DNA of 64,000 bases, taken from positions 124,001-188,000 of the forward strand of contig JAMQCK010000011.1 in assembly GCA_024196135.1 (NCBI GenBank), written 5' to 3'. A model generated the notes under the pieces. The model saw only the letters and a program-made list of their open reading frames with translations. It made no database searches and was not told where the DNA came from. This document shows, piece by piece, positions 51,268-61,228 of this stretch; positions within the stretch are counted from its first letter, which is position 1; each line of letters opens with the position of its first letter. Both the position numbers and the translations under genes were made by a program. The DNA is from Pleurotus ostreatus/Saccharomyces cerevisiae fusant (Eukaryota > Opisthokonta).

Positions 51268-52890
51268 TCAATAGCTGCGGTTGCGAATGTAGTCCGTGCA
51301 TATCCCATTCTCGAACATCCACCGCTTCGCGAGTTCATTCGCTTCCTGCAGCTCTGTGATCTCTACACTCACGTAGGAACTACACGCTTTTATCAGGTTT
51401 GCCAACTTTCGTATGTCGTCGTGACATTCTTCCATCGGCATCTCCTCCATGCTGAGTTGGTAGGTAGATCAGGTAAGGGAGAACTCTCGGAAAGGTGTCG
51501 TCTGTAAGCGCTGTATGAGGAAGGTGAGGATATACAAATATATATAGCAGGCGTCAATTTCGTCCATCGCATCCCAGTCGTGATGGTCGATGCGCAGGAT
51601 CTCCAGTCGTGGGAGCAGCGGCAAGCTGGAAGATTCCTGCGGAACGTGGCTAGGCTTGAGAAGCATCTTGAGGATACTGTAAGGATTGGCACTGACGCCG
51701 TCGAGCATCAAGATCCGCAGGTTGGGCATTAGACTTAAGATCCTGCGAGTCTCGCGATAGAATGGGCTCAAGTCTATCCGCGTCAGGTAGAACTCCTCAA
51801 GTCCTTGCGCGCAGTCCGCGAGTTTTGTGACGGCTTGGAGAGGCCAATCGAACGTCGATCCGAGCCTCTCCTCCAGCGAAAACTCCCTCAGCGCGGGAAA
51901 GCGCACAGACTCGAGCCACTCATAGGGCCAAACTGAGTCCGAGCATATGAAGCTGAATGTGTGCAAGAGTTCCAGAGTCACGTTGGGCTTATAGGCCGGC
52001 CACCGTGAAGGGTAAGCATAAAAGCGCATGATGTCGATGCTCAGGCGCTCGAGGGAAGTGAGATAGGGGAAGATGGCGGGGAAATCATGTACGAGACGGA
52101 GGCAACTGAGATTGAGGACCTTCAGCTGCGACCAGGGGGCTGGAAATACATCGCCGAGCTTCCCGCAAGTCATTCTTGTCACGGAGTCGAGAGCGAGTGA
52201 GTGCAGCGCAGTAGAGCCTTCTAACGCTGTAGCCCGTCTGACGAGGTCCTGAGCATGGAAGGACGAAGCCTCGTCACCAGTGGCGGCGATACGCAGTCTG
52301 CGCAGAGAGGGGTATGAAGACGGAGGAAGGGTGAGCACAGCAGCCGCCATCCAAGGAGGACCCTCGACGTTAAGCTCTCCAATTCGCGGCCCCAGCCCCT
52401 CGAAGCGAGCTTCCATAAGAAGGTGCTCTGAGCCAGGCTCGCGGCCTCCGTCGGTGCAGACGACACTTAGGGACACGTGCAATGCACGCGCACGCTCGAA
52501 CCACGCTCGGACCTGAAGCAAGGCCTCCGCGCCGCAGGCCTGATTACCTACAAGCCGAAGTCGTGTCCAGAGACGCGCGTCACCACGCCACTGCCTGCAG
52601 ACATGCGCGAGCCTAAGAGCAGCGCGAGGGGAGTCGTCGCGGGTGCTTGCCCTAGCACAGTACACGATCTCGTCGACAAGCTCCTGTGGCAGCTTTCGGA
52701 TAGGGGATGAGAGGGCCATGCGAAGTAGGCCCTGCAGAGCAGAAAGAGTGTTCTTTTCGTGAGGGGCATTTGGGCCGATGGATTGTAGTTGATTTTGCGT
52801 GGCCTCAATGAGACGACGGATGGTCTCTTCCTGCGCAGGCAACGGCGCAATATTGCCCAGGACGCATTCCTGCAGATCCGCCGAAAGCAA
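51268..52890 (-). CDS. F-box protein with leucine-rich-repeat-like region
   Basis: Likely a substrate receptor of an SCF ubiquitin ligase. The long exon starting at 52890 gives a coiled N-terminus (ETIRRLIEATQNQLQSIG) and the F-box-like motif SPIRKLPQELVDEIVYCARA with LRLAHVCRQWRGDARLW, the usual agaricomycete form. It is followed by LRR-like strands (LHSLALDSVTRMTCGKL, LKVLNLSCLRLVHDFPAIFP, LEEFYLTRIDLSPFYRETRR, LRILMLDGVSANPYSILKML). The exon's own frame stops at 51469. A 43-nt intron just before it (donor GTTCTC, acceptor CTCAG) would join a further 61 residues ending at 51268 (MEEMPMEECHDDIRKLANLI). This is plausible but the donor is weak. An upstream exon near 53000-53216 is also possible. 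Confidence 0.75.
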
Positions 52891-54895
52891 AGGCTGATGA
52901 AAATCAGCGTTGGAGATGAGTGAACCCGAGAGCTGCGACTTGCCTTGAGCGAGGATAGCACAGAAGAGAGTCTGACGTTGCCAGACATCCGTGGTATAAT
53001 GAGAAGGTAGGTACGGAAGGCGAATAAGCCGAAGAAGAGGCCTGGGACAGCAAAATTAATGTCGGTACCCGGCGAGATGATGGGAGGTAGCAAGCCGCGA
53101 CTTGACTGCGACTCCAGGACAGATTTCGCGGGCTTACATTTGTCAATATCTACAAACACACGCAAGTGATGAGCAGCAGGCGAGTCGACATTGAACAGGG
53201 GTCGGTCGTCCCTCATTTTGGGTGGTAGCCTGTAGATGAGTCCATGCGTGCAATTTCCCCATCAGTTTAGCGGATTTACGACAGGAGCATCAGGAAATAA
53301 TTTTTGGAAAGGAAGGCAAGGTCAGCTCGAGGTACTTCGAGGCGCAAGGGACGGAGAGAAGAGAGGAGCCAGCGATTAGGCCCGATTTACTTGCGCGCGA
53401 GCGTGGAACTTGCCGAGCGAACAAACAATTGACAATTCACGGCTATTGCCGGGCCATTGTTCTTGTTCACAACCGGCATGTCTTTGCAAACCGATCCCGT
53501 CCCTCGAGCTGCACTCTCTGCCAATGCTTTGCTGCCATAGTCTGTATGTGATCCCTCCGATCTATCAAGGAGTCTCTGCACGACCGGGACATAGACATGG
53601 ATTTTCAGAATAGGATGTGGTGGAATTGCACAAGATATGAAAGAAGCCTGAGAGTATGGCAAGAATCTGTGGGAAGGAATCCTGAGTCGAAGCAGCGTAA
53701 GACCCCTTTCTTCTGACGGACAAGAACGAGCACCCCAAGTCAAAGGCCATAGAATGAATGGAGTGCCACAAGATAGTCGCTGGTAAGTCTGCCCGCTTCC
53801 TTGCACAATCGGGGACTGATTGTACCCGCGCAGTGCGCCTTCGAGTACGCCCACGGTTTCGGGTCATGGTCTGTCTCTTCACTAAGCAGTAGAGTCGCGG
53901 ACAAGCTGGAGCCTGAAGATCAAAGCGAATTCCCAGAGAAGCCTGAACGTTGCTTGGACTTCCAAGTTGCGACGGACAGCTCGGAACCGGGATGGGTTTC
54001 CGATTTGAAGCTCGACCTGGACCGACATCTCGGTGCCTGCAACAGCCTGTCCTTCCTCCGTGCCTGCGTGCGCAAGACTCCGTCTGCGGGCGTCGCCTCC
54101 GCATCACGCCTTCTCGTTCATTTCTCGTCGAAGTGCCTTCCTCGGCGACACAGCCAACGTCGTCGAGCGTTCGGTCGCTTACAGTCTTCAATTCTGCCGG
54201 TGAGTCTATACCGTCAGTCCAGCGGGCACCTCTTCACTGACTTGTCGTTCGCACAGGCGCTCGATGTCGCCACTGGCGCCCGTATCCTCGGCTGGTCACA
54301 TGATCGGAGATACTTGGGCAAAGCGCGGAATATGAAGCTTGATTGGGAAGTTCGCCCGATGGTGGACCCATTCAGTAGGTTTTCCATAGCAATGTGCCTG
54401 GCCTTCTGGACCGCGCAAGGGGGCGTCCAAAAGTTAACGGAACGGACATCGACACTACCTCGCCGTTTTTCTGAACTATCTCTGAAGCCCTTGACAAGTT
54501 ATAAGCCTCAACGCTGCTTGCTGTGAGAATATCGCTGCCTGCGTTCCAAGAAGTGTCTTGCTTACGCTGTTGCCAGGCGTTCTCGGGCCTTGAAGCGGCC
54601 GTACTCGTCCTCATGACAGTGTTTGAGCTCCAATCGCCATCTTGGGCCCGCTGGGCGCTAAGGCTCGCCCAATCCCAGCGCATTTTGGGTCGTGGGCTTG
54701 TTCCATTCCGTGGCGATTCCGCGGCGGGCACTTCATGACCATGCAGCCTCCCTCTCGCACACCGTTACATCCTTCTTTCTCGAGGAGGATTATCCGGCGT
54801 CGACCCACTATCATCCCAACATAAAAGCCCCCATTGAGTCACTGTATTACCCAGCACCGACAAGCACGACCACTACCACGGCCAGCACGACCAAG
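52891..54895. other. Intergenic region between the F-box gene and GH43 copy 2
   Basis: About 2 kb. Long frames overlap on opposite strands at 53565-54191 (minus) and 53801-54526 (plus). Neither has a recognisable domain nor consistent third-position bias, so neither is called. The right end contains a TATA-like CATAAAAG about 75 bp upstream of the GH43 start. Confidence 0.45.
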
Positions 54896-56018
54896 ATGTG
54901 GTCCCGTATCCTCCTCGCCGCCTCCACGCTCGTTACGACAGTCGTCGCCTACACCAACCGTGCGTCGATCCTGCCCTTTCCGCTTCCTGTTCCTGACTTT
55001 ACCCCTAGCGCTATGGGATCCCGGCATGGGCGCTGACCCGTGGATGCTCGCCGCCAACGACGGGTACTACCTTACCTACACGTCGGGCAACCACGTCGAG
55101 ATCCGCTACTCGACCTCGCTCACCGACTTTCACGGCGCCGAGCCGACGACAGTGTGGTCGCCGACGGGCTCGCAGGGGGGTGTCTGGGCGCCGGAGTTAC
55201 ACAACATCGATGGCCGCTACTACATCTACGTCGCGATCACCGACAGCGACAACGCGGGCCACCGCATGCACGTCCTCCAGGGCGACACCCAGGACCCGCT
55301 CAAGCCCTTCACCTATGTCGGCAAGCTGAGCACCCCTGATGACAACTGGGCTATCGACGGTACGGTCTTGAAGGTACGCCGATCGCTGATCATCCAGTTG
55401 TACACCGCCTCATGTTATTGCAGTACGGCAACACCAACTACTTCATCTGGTCCGGCTGGACCTCCAACGCCGACCAGGCCAACCAGTACCTCTACATCGC
55501 CAAGATGTCCAGCCCGACCTCGCTCGAGGGCGACCGCGTCCTCCTTCACAGCCCCGACCCATCGTGGCAGCGCTCCGGCAACAGCGGCGTCAACGAAGGC
55601 CCCGAGATTCTCGTCCACAACGACCGCACCTTCCTCGTCTACTCCGCCGCCGGCTCCTGGACGGGCGACTACTGCCTCGCGATGATGGGCATCGACGGCG
55701 GCGCGGACCCGATGGTGCCCTCCAACTGGTGGCGCCTCGACGACCGCCCGGTCTTCTGGAGCAGCGACGTCACCTTCGGCGTCGGCCACGCGTCCTTCCC
55801 CTTCGACCGCAACGGCACGCCCTACATCGTCTACCACGGCATGTCTGGTGAGTATCGCCTCGTACACCCCTCCGACTGGGTTCTAATGACTTGCAGATCC
55901 CAATGCTGGCTGGGACGGTCGCTCCATCCGCGCCGAGAAGTTCCAGTGGAACTCCGACGGCTCGCCCTGGTTCCCGACCCCGACCGCGCTCGGTGTCCAG
56001 CTCCCCGACTCCGCGTAA
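54896..56018 (+). CDS. Glycoside hydrolase family 43, secreted, copy 2
   Basis: A secreted beta-propeller glycosidase, probably arabinan-active. It starts MWSRILLAASTLVTTVVAYT (signal peptide) and splices with the same phase as copy 1 to PLWDPGMGADPWMLAANDGY. The catalytic triad is in GADPWML (base), DDNWAIDGTV (modulator) and GVNEGPEILV (acid). Other shared segments are GGVWAPELHNIDGRYYIYVA, YFIWSGWTSNADQANQYLYI and VTFGVGHASFPFDRNGTPYI, ending ALGVQLPDSA. Three introns are visible: after the signal peptide, after IDGTVLK, and after YHGMS. It has fewer introns than copy 1, so the pair is not a very recent tandem copy. Confidence 0.92.
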
Positions 56019-56445
56019 ATGTCAAGCGGGCACTCTCGCTACGGGTGGTGTGCAGGAAAGAATGGTGTCTAATTTATTTCGCATGGGCTTCTGGTTTATC
56101 ACTATCATTATCACCTGTAGCAAGGGAACAGCATAATAGGATTATATCTATTCAGTGGTCATTTCATGGAAAACGATTCAGTTTCAAGCGAGGAAAATCG
56201 AATAGTGAGCGTCAGTGGTTCCGGTGTCACCTATACAGCTGAGACTCGAACGCGTTTAGTGTCAACTGCTGGGCTTTCTTTCTTGAGCAACGGAGCATCG
56301 AAAGGTTTGTGATCACCAAAAAGGATCGTAATATACGAAGCATCGGTATACAAACAACAACAAGATAGTCAAGATGAATGTCCGTCTACATAGACTGCGG
56401 CCCATAGATGAACGTATCCCGAAAAAAGACACTTATCCTCGTCGA
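56019..56445. other. Convergent intergenic region between GH43 copy 2 and Argonaute
   Basis: About 430 bases between two 3' ends. It is AT-richer than the flanking genes, and no feature was recognised. Confidence 0.4.
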
Positions 56446-59400
56446 TTATATAAAGTACATCGGGGAATGCCCACTGAAGATCTTCTGGAAGTTTGTACAC
56501 CATTTCTGGATCCGTTTCTCGATCTCATCCTCGCTGAGCGTGCTCCCACTGTCAGATCCGCCGTCCTCGCCATAGCGCAGGCTCTTCTCAAGGTGTATGT
56601 TACCGCGACGACACGCAATCTTCAGGTCACCGTTAGCTGGATTAGCAGCGGAGCACACGACACGTACATCGGCATCTGGAAGGCGTCGTCAGCTGCGTGA
56701 ACATCCATATGCCATAGCGATACTCACAGTAGACTGGCGCTGGAATGGAAACGGAACTTGTAGCCTTCGAGTACGCGTGGCACAGATAGAAGGATAGGCG
56801 TGCAATCTGGTCCAAACGCGTCGCGTGTTGCGCCTGCAATTCCCTACACAAATCAGCAGACGAAGGTCATAAATGAGAAAGAACGAACTGATTGTCAAGA
56901 ATAGCATCCTTGAGCATGATGTAGTGCGCAGGACGGGCAGCTGAGAGGGGATTAGAGATTGTCGGCACCAGTGATTTGGCCACTCACTGCCTTGGATAGC
57001 ATGCTGGCTTTGCAGATAGAAGTCGTACGAATAGGGGCTATCGATACCCCCCGTTGTCACAAAGCCGGCGTGCAGATTGCCATTCGTATGTGTCTGCCTG
57101 ATTAAATGCAGGTTTTACCAGACGTACAGCGGCCATTTGTAGCGCTCTAACATACCTTGGGTCCGTTGCGAAGAAGCGTACATGATGGCTTGGAGGGTAT
57201 ATCAGTATCACTGTCGGAGGCCTCATGCGCGCAATCCTACCGCTTGGATACGACGATATAGGTCAGGGGCGGGCGAGGGATCTGACGGCTTGTCAAGGTT
57301 TCCTTGGGTGCATCCTTGAAGGCTGTAGGTAACGTTATTTGTTGCCACGCGTCATCAATGCCGGCTGCAGGGATCGTGAGCGTATTCCTGAGTCCATACG
57401 GGATAGATCATGCCTTCAATCTCTGATATCTCCTGTTGGGCGAACACCTCGTACTGTCCCTCGCTCAGGCCATCCTGAAGTCGCTCAGCCAGCGTTGTAG
57501 ACTATGAAGTGTCAACTTACCCGGAAGAATACGATGCTGGACGGTACGTGTTGAACAGCGTCCGCGCCACCTTCCACGGCGGCTTGATTGTTCCTCATCA
57601 AAAACTTCCGAATAGCGTACGTCGTCTTCGGACGCAGATTCTCAAGCGTCTCAAGGCGAGGGCGTTGTGCAGTTGTGATGGCCTCGTACTGCATAGCTCT
57701 CAGATCCAACGAGTACACGAGAGTCGCTATCGATGGTCGCAGTTGGTTTGGGCCAGGATGTCCGACGTCCGCGCCTAAGATCATGGGTAGTCAAGCGTCA
57801 AGGTAGCGGAGGCGCAAACGAGGTGCGTACCCATGATCATCGAAGGTCCGCCGTTCACGTTGAAGGTCTTCAACACGGAGACATCAGGCTGCCAGTTGAT
57901 ACCGCCCAATCGGGCGTTGATCCTGACGAGTTGAGGTCAGTAGCGAGAGCGTGTCTTGATCACTGAACGTACTTAATGGCAACGTTCTTCGGAAACCGGT
58001 CGTTCGTCCCGCGCTTGAGGTTCGGCTTGTACCACTTACTTACACTCGTCATGCAGATGATTTGTGTTGTAACACCGCGATAGATGTCGCCGAAGTGCTT
58101 GATCGCGTCGTACTGCTCTTGGCAGTTCGCTGGCACCAAGACTAGGAAGACGGTTGTGGCACGGACTCTATCGAAGAGCTTTCGATGGAATTGCTGTATG
58201 CATCGGTGCTCATAGGCCTCCAAAGATTCTCCGGGGAGATTGGGTGGCGCGCGAGGAGGCTTCGAAGGGTTCGAGGGGCCTTGTAGATCATCTTCGACGA
58301 CCTTCCTCAATACCGAGCGGACAACGTCCTCGTATGCTGTCTTCAACGCGCTTTCCACGTCGTGCATGTGGCCGTTATGGACTTGAACCTCCTCGGAAGG
58401 GACACCTGCGTCATGCACGATCAAAGTGTGAGCCGTGCTGCAAACGCAACGGACTCACGCATTCCTATAGATGTAGGCGTCAGTTATGGCTCTGTCTTTG
58501 CAGCAAGAAAACTGACCAATGTTGTGGCATGCCCGACGCATCTCGTTGAATATAGGACCGAACTCGTCATCAGCAAGTCCCCCTACGCCCCTGGCAAAGT
58601 TGACGCCGATGAAATGGGTAATTGCCATGGCACTATGGGCGTGTTGAGTGTTGAGGTTCCAAGAACCATTGTTCGGAAGCTAAGGGTCCAATTAGACACT
58701 GCTCCGATCCATACACAAGAGCTTGGCGACTCACAACTTGACCGCGATTGAAAGCCAAGTATGGCGGTCGAAGCTGCTTGCCCCGGACCTCTGCCATGTC
58801 CTTCTCGATTTCCATGCCGGCTTCACGAATATACGGAGAGTCTGCATACGACGAGAGCTACGGCGAAGCCGTATCAGACCCTTTCTACCTCCGATATCGG
58901 GGAACATACCGGCGTCTGTAGGTCCACGCTCCTGTTAGGGTTGTCCGGCCTGCAGATGTAGTGTTTCCGCTGCGGCGGCTCTTTCTTCGCCAGCTTGAGC
59001 ACCTCGCTCATCATATCATCGTTCAAGCGCCTTCGGTAGAACTGGTCCTCGCAGACGACGCAGAGCTCGCCAGGTATGACGCAACGCATCATGCTGTTCT
59101 TTGGGGAAACAACAACGCCGACTTCGTGTGGATGCTTCAACCTGAAATTATAATGGTTCAAAAAGTATTTCTGAAGGAAGCGTCAATGAAGCGCACGTCG
59201 CGCGAGGCACAGGTCAGGGTATCATGTACCTCAACTGTCGTGATTTCGCCATTGAGCTCGAATTCGAACGAGCCGGCGTTTTCGATGATGTCGTAAACGA
59301 GGCGGACGTGTTCTTTCCTCCCGTTCTCCCTGGCGAGTAGTGGAACATTGATCTTGACCTTGTAGAAGTGGCGGCGGAGGTTCGACAATGCTGCACGCAC

Positions 59401-60841
59401 ACTACTGCGGCCGCAGACTTTGTGAACGACGTCAAGGAAAGGACCAGACGCATAGCTATCGAAGTCAGCTAACGAATCCTGACCACGAAGTGGCTGGAAA
59501 GGACTTACAACGCTGCCAGAGCCTGGTCAACGTTGACGAGCTGACAATACGAATCAGTTGATCACGACGATACGCAAATGTCTTTGAGATCATAGCACCC
59601 ACCAAGCGCCCAACGGTCGGTCGAACGGACCTGCGATGATGTGAGACGTGAGGGATGACACGAGAACAGGTGTGCCCAAGAAAGGGCGGGCATACGTACT
59701 GGAAGTATCCCACCCTCAAAGCGATGCCGCCGATACTGAGGCGTAGTTCTTCAGCTCGCGCGCGCACATCAATGGGTCGCGGGAAGTAAGCGCGCTTGTT
59801 GTTCGGAAACCTCATCGACGCCTGCCTGACGAGCAACTGCAGAAGGCGGAGGGCGGACTGCGTTTGTCCATCGGTCGAGGAGACGCCTCGCTGAGTCAAG
59901 CGCTGCACCACGCTTAAGCACGGACGCGTCACCAAATTTGCTTCACATTGGAGAGATATTGGTTACCTCGTATTGACTTCTGCGCCCTCGATCAGGGTGA
60001 CCGTAATGTTGTACGTCGAGCCGTTGAGGGGTACTGACCACTGGTCAAGGGGCTATGTTAGCGGGCGGAGACCGGTTTTGGATGTTGCACACCTGCTGTT
60101 GCCTGCCATCGGGGAGGGGGATAGCGACGCAGGTCCAAAATTGGTTTCTTCCGTCGTATATGCCATGCTCGGGAAAGAATTCGGGCTCGGCGATCCGATT
60201 GCGAAGGTTGTGAAAGAGGGCGTGGCGTTTGCCGGCTTGCTTGACCTCAGGCGAGAACGCTGGAGACGCGCGTCAGAGAATATACAGCGCGGACGAACGA
60301 GAAGAACTTACAGACTGGAGAGATTGATGTGCTCTGAATGAATGTCTCCTCTAAATTGATAGATTTCTACAGCATACCTTCATACGGAACGAACACCTTG
60401 GAGGGTATTCTGGGGTTGATGTCAGTCGCGTCGATCAATTTTGTCTACAGAAAGGACCGACTTCGTAATCTCGAAGTGATTGGTGAGGACAGTAAATTCT
60501 TCGTCCGGCGCTATTGGGGAAACCTTCCTCGCGCGACTATCGTCTTGCATATTTGCCTCTCTTGTATCATTGCGACGTTGACCAGCCGCCGCCTGGTAGC
60601 TCTGGTCGTAGCCATTGTTGAATGAGCCTCTTTCACGACCATTGCCGATGCCCCTGCTGCCAGACGCAGGTGGCGGACCTCCGCGGCCGAAGTTCGAGCC
60701 ACCGCGATCCCCACTCGAGTTCCTATACCCGCCATGTGGGCCAGCACGATCACCGTTTGGGTGCCCTCGACCACGGCCACGATACGCTTGCTCGGGCGGG
60801 GGGTAGCGGCCACCTCCAGGCCCTATGGTTCGTCGATCCAT
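56446..60841 (-). CDS. Argonaute (AGO/PIWI-family RNA-silencing nuclease)
   Basis: Core effector of RNA interference, binding small RNA and cleaving targets. Many introns (about twenty) give roughly 900 residues. The N-terminus is Arg/Gly-rich (YRGRGRGHPNGDRAGPHGGY). The N and L1 domains follow: EFTVLTNHFEITKIPSKVFV, FSPEVKQAGKRHALFHNL, WSVPLNGSTYNITVTLIEG and DVRARAEELRLSIGGIALRV. The PAZ region has YFLNHYNFRLKHPHEVGVVV, MMRCVIPGELCVVCEDQFYR and LNDDMMSEVLKLAKKEPPQR. The MID/PIWI part has INARLGGINWQPDVSVLKTF, GADVGHPGPNQLRPSIATLV (first Asp), RPRLETLENL (Glu), SSIVFFRDGLSEGQYEVFAQ (second Asp) and LTYIVVSKRHHVRFFATDPR. PAPVYYADVRVV follows, with Asp where animal enzymes have His. It ends SGHSPMYFI. 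The catalytic set thus reads D-E-D-D. A 3-nt microexon is predicted at 60313-60315. Confidence 0.9.
60313..60315 (-). other. Predicted 3-nt microexon (TCT) in Argonaute
   Basis: On the minus strand, TCT is bounded by CTCTCCAG upstream and GTAAGTTC downstream. Both are strong splice consensus sites. Using it splits a 118-nt intron (60377-60260) into two of normal local length, 62 and 53 nt. The second has a CTGAC branch motif. The encoded join changes from FVPYEAFSPEV to FVPYEVSFSPEV, which fits the family better. It is not proven without transcript data. Confidence 0.6.
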
Positions 60842-61228
60842 CGCGAACTTGACGCGCGTGCCAGTGCGACTTTGTCTCTCACGGGCGCTTCTTGACGAAC
60901 TCCTTGAAATCCCTCGTCACTGATCCAGAATCAGTTTGAGAGACAGACGATGTCAAATTTCTTGGTGTAGAGGAGTAGGTTGCGGTGCGAGACTAAGGGC
61001 TGAGGGTGCTAACTTGGTGGGAGAAAGGCAAGCGCCTAATGCGTGACACTGGTAACGTTTATGGGGAGTGACAGCACGCGACCGCATAATTAAGCGTTTC
61101 CGAAAGGGGATATTATGGCGTAGTGCATTTATTACGCCTGGAGTCGAACTTCCATCTCCCCCGCTCATCCCTACCATAATCCCAGGCAGAAAGTATCCAG
61201 AAGGACCTCACTTACGGGCGAGGAACCG
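60842..61228. other. Divergent promoter region between Argonaute and the BAR-like gene
   Basis: About 390 bases between two outward start codons. A tRNA-like GTTCGACTCC string near 61140 does not fold into a cloverleaf. No other feature was recognised. Confidence 0.45.

Noticed and set aside
53801..54526. 241-codon plus-strand frame
   Set aside because: It overlaps an equally long minus-strand frame, has no motif or clear third-position bias, and no flanking exons fit.
61060..61190. Possible minus-strand tRNA (GTTCGACTCC string near 61145)
   Set aside because: The T stem would have mismatches, and no acceptor, D or anticodon stem can be formed around it.
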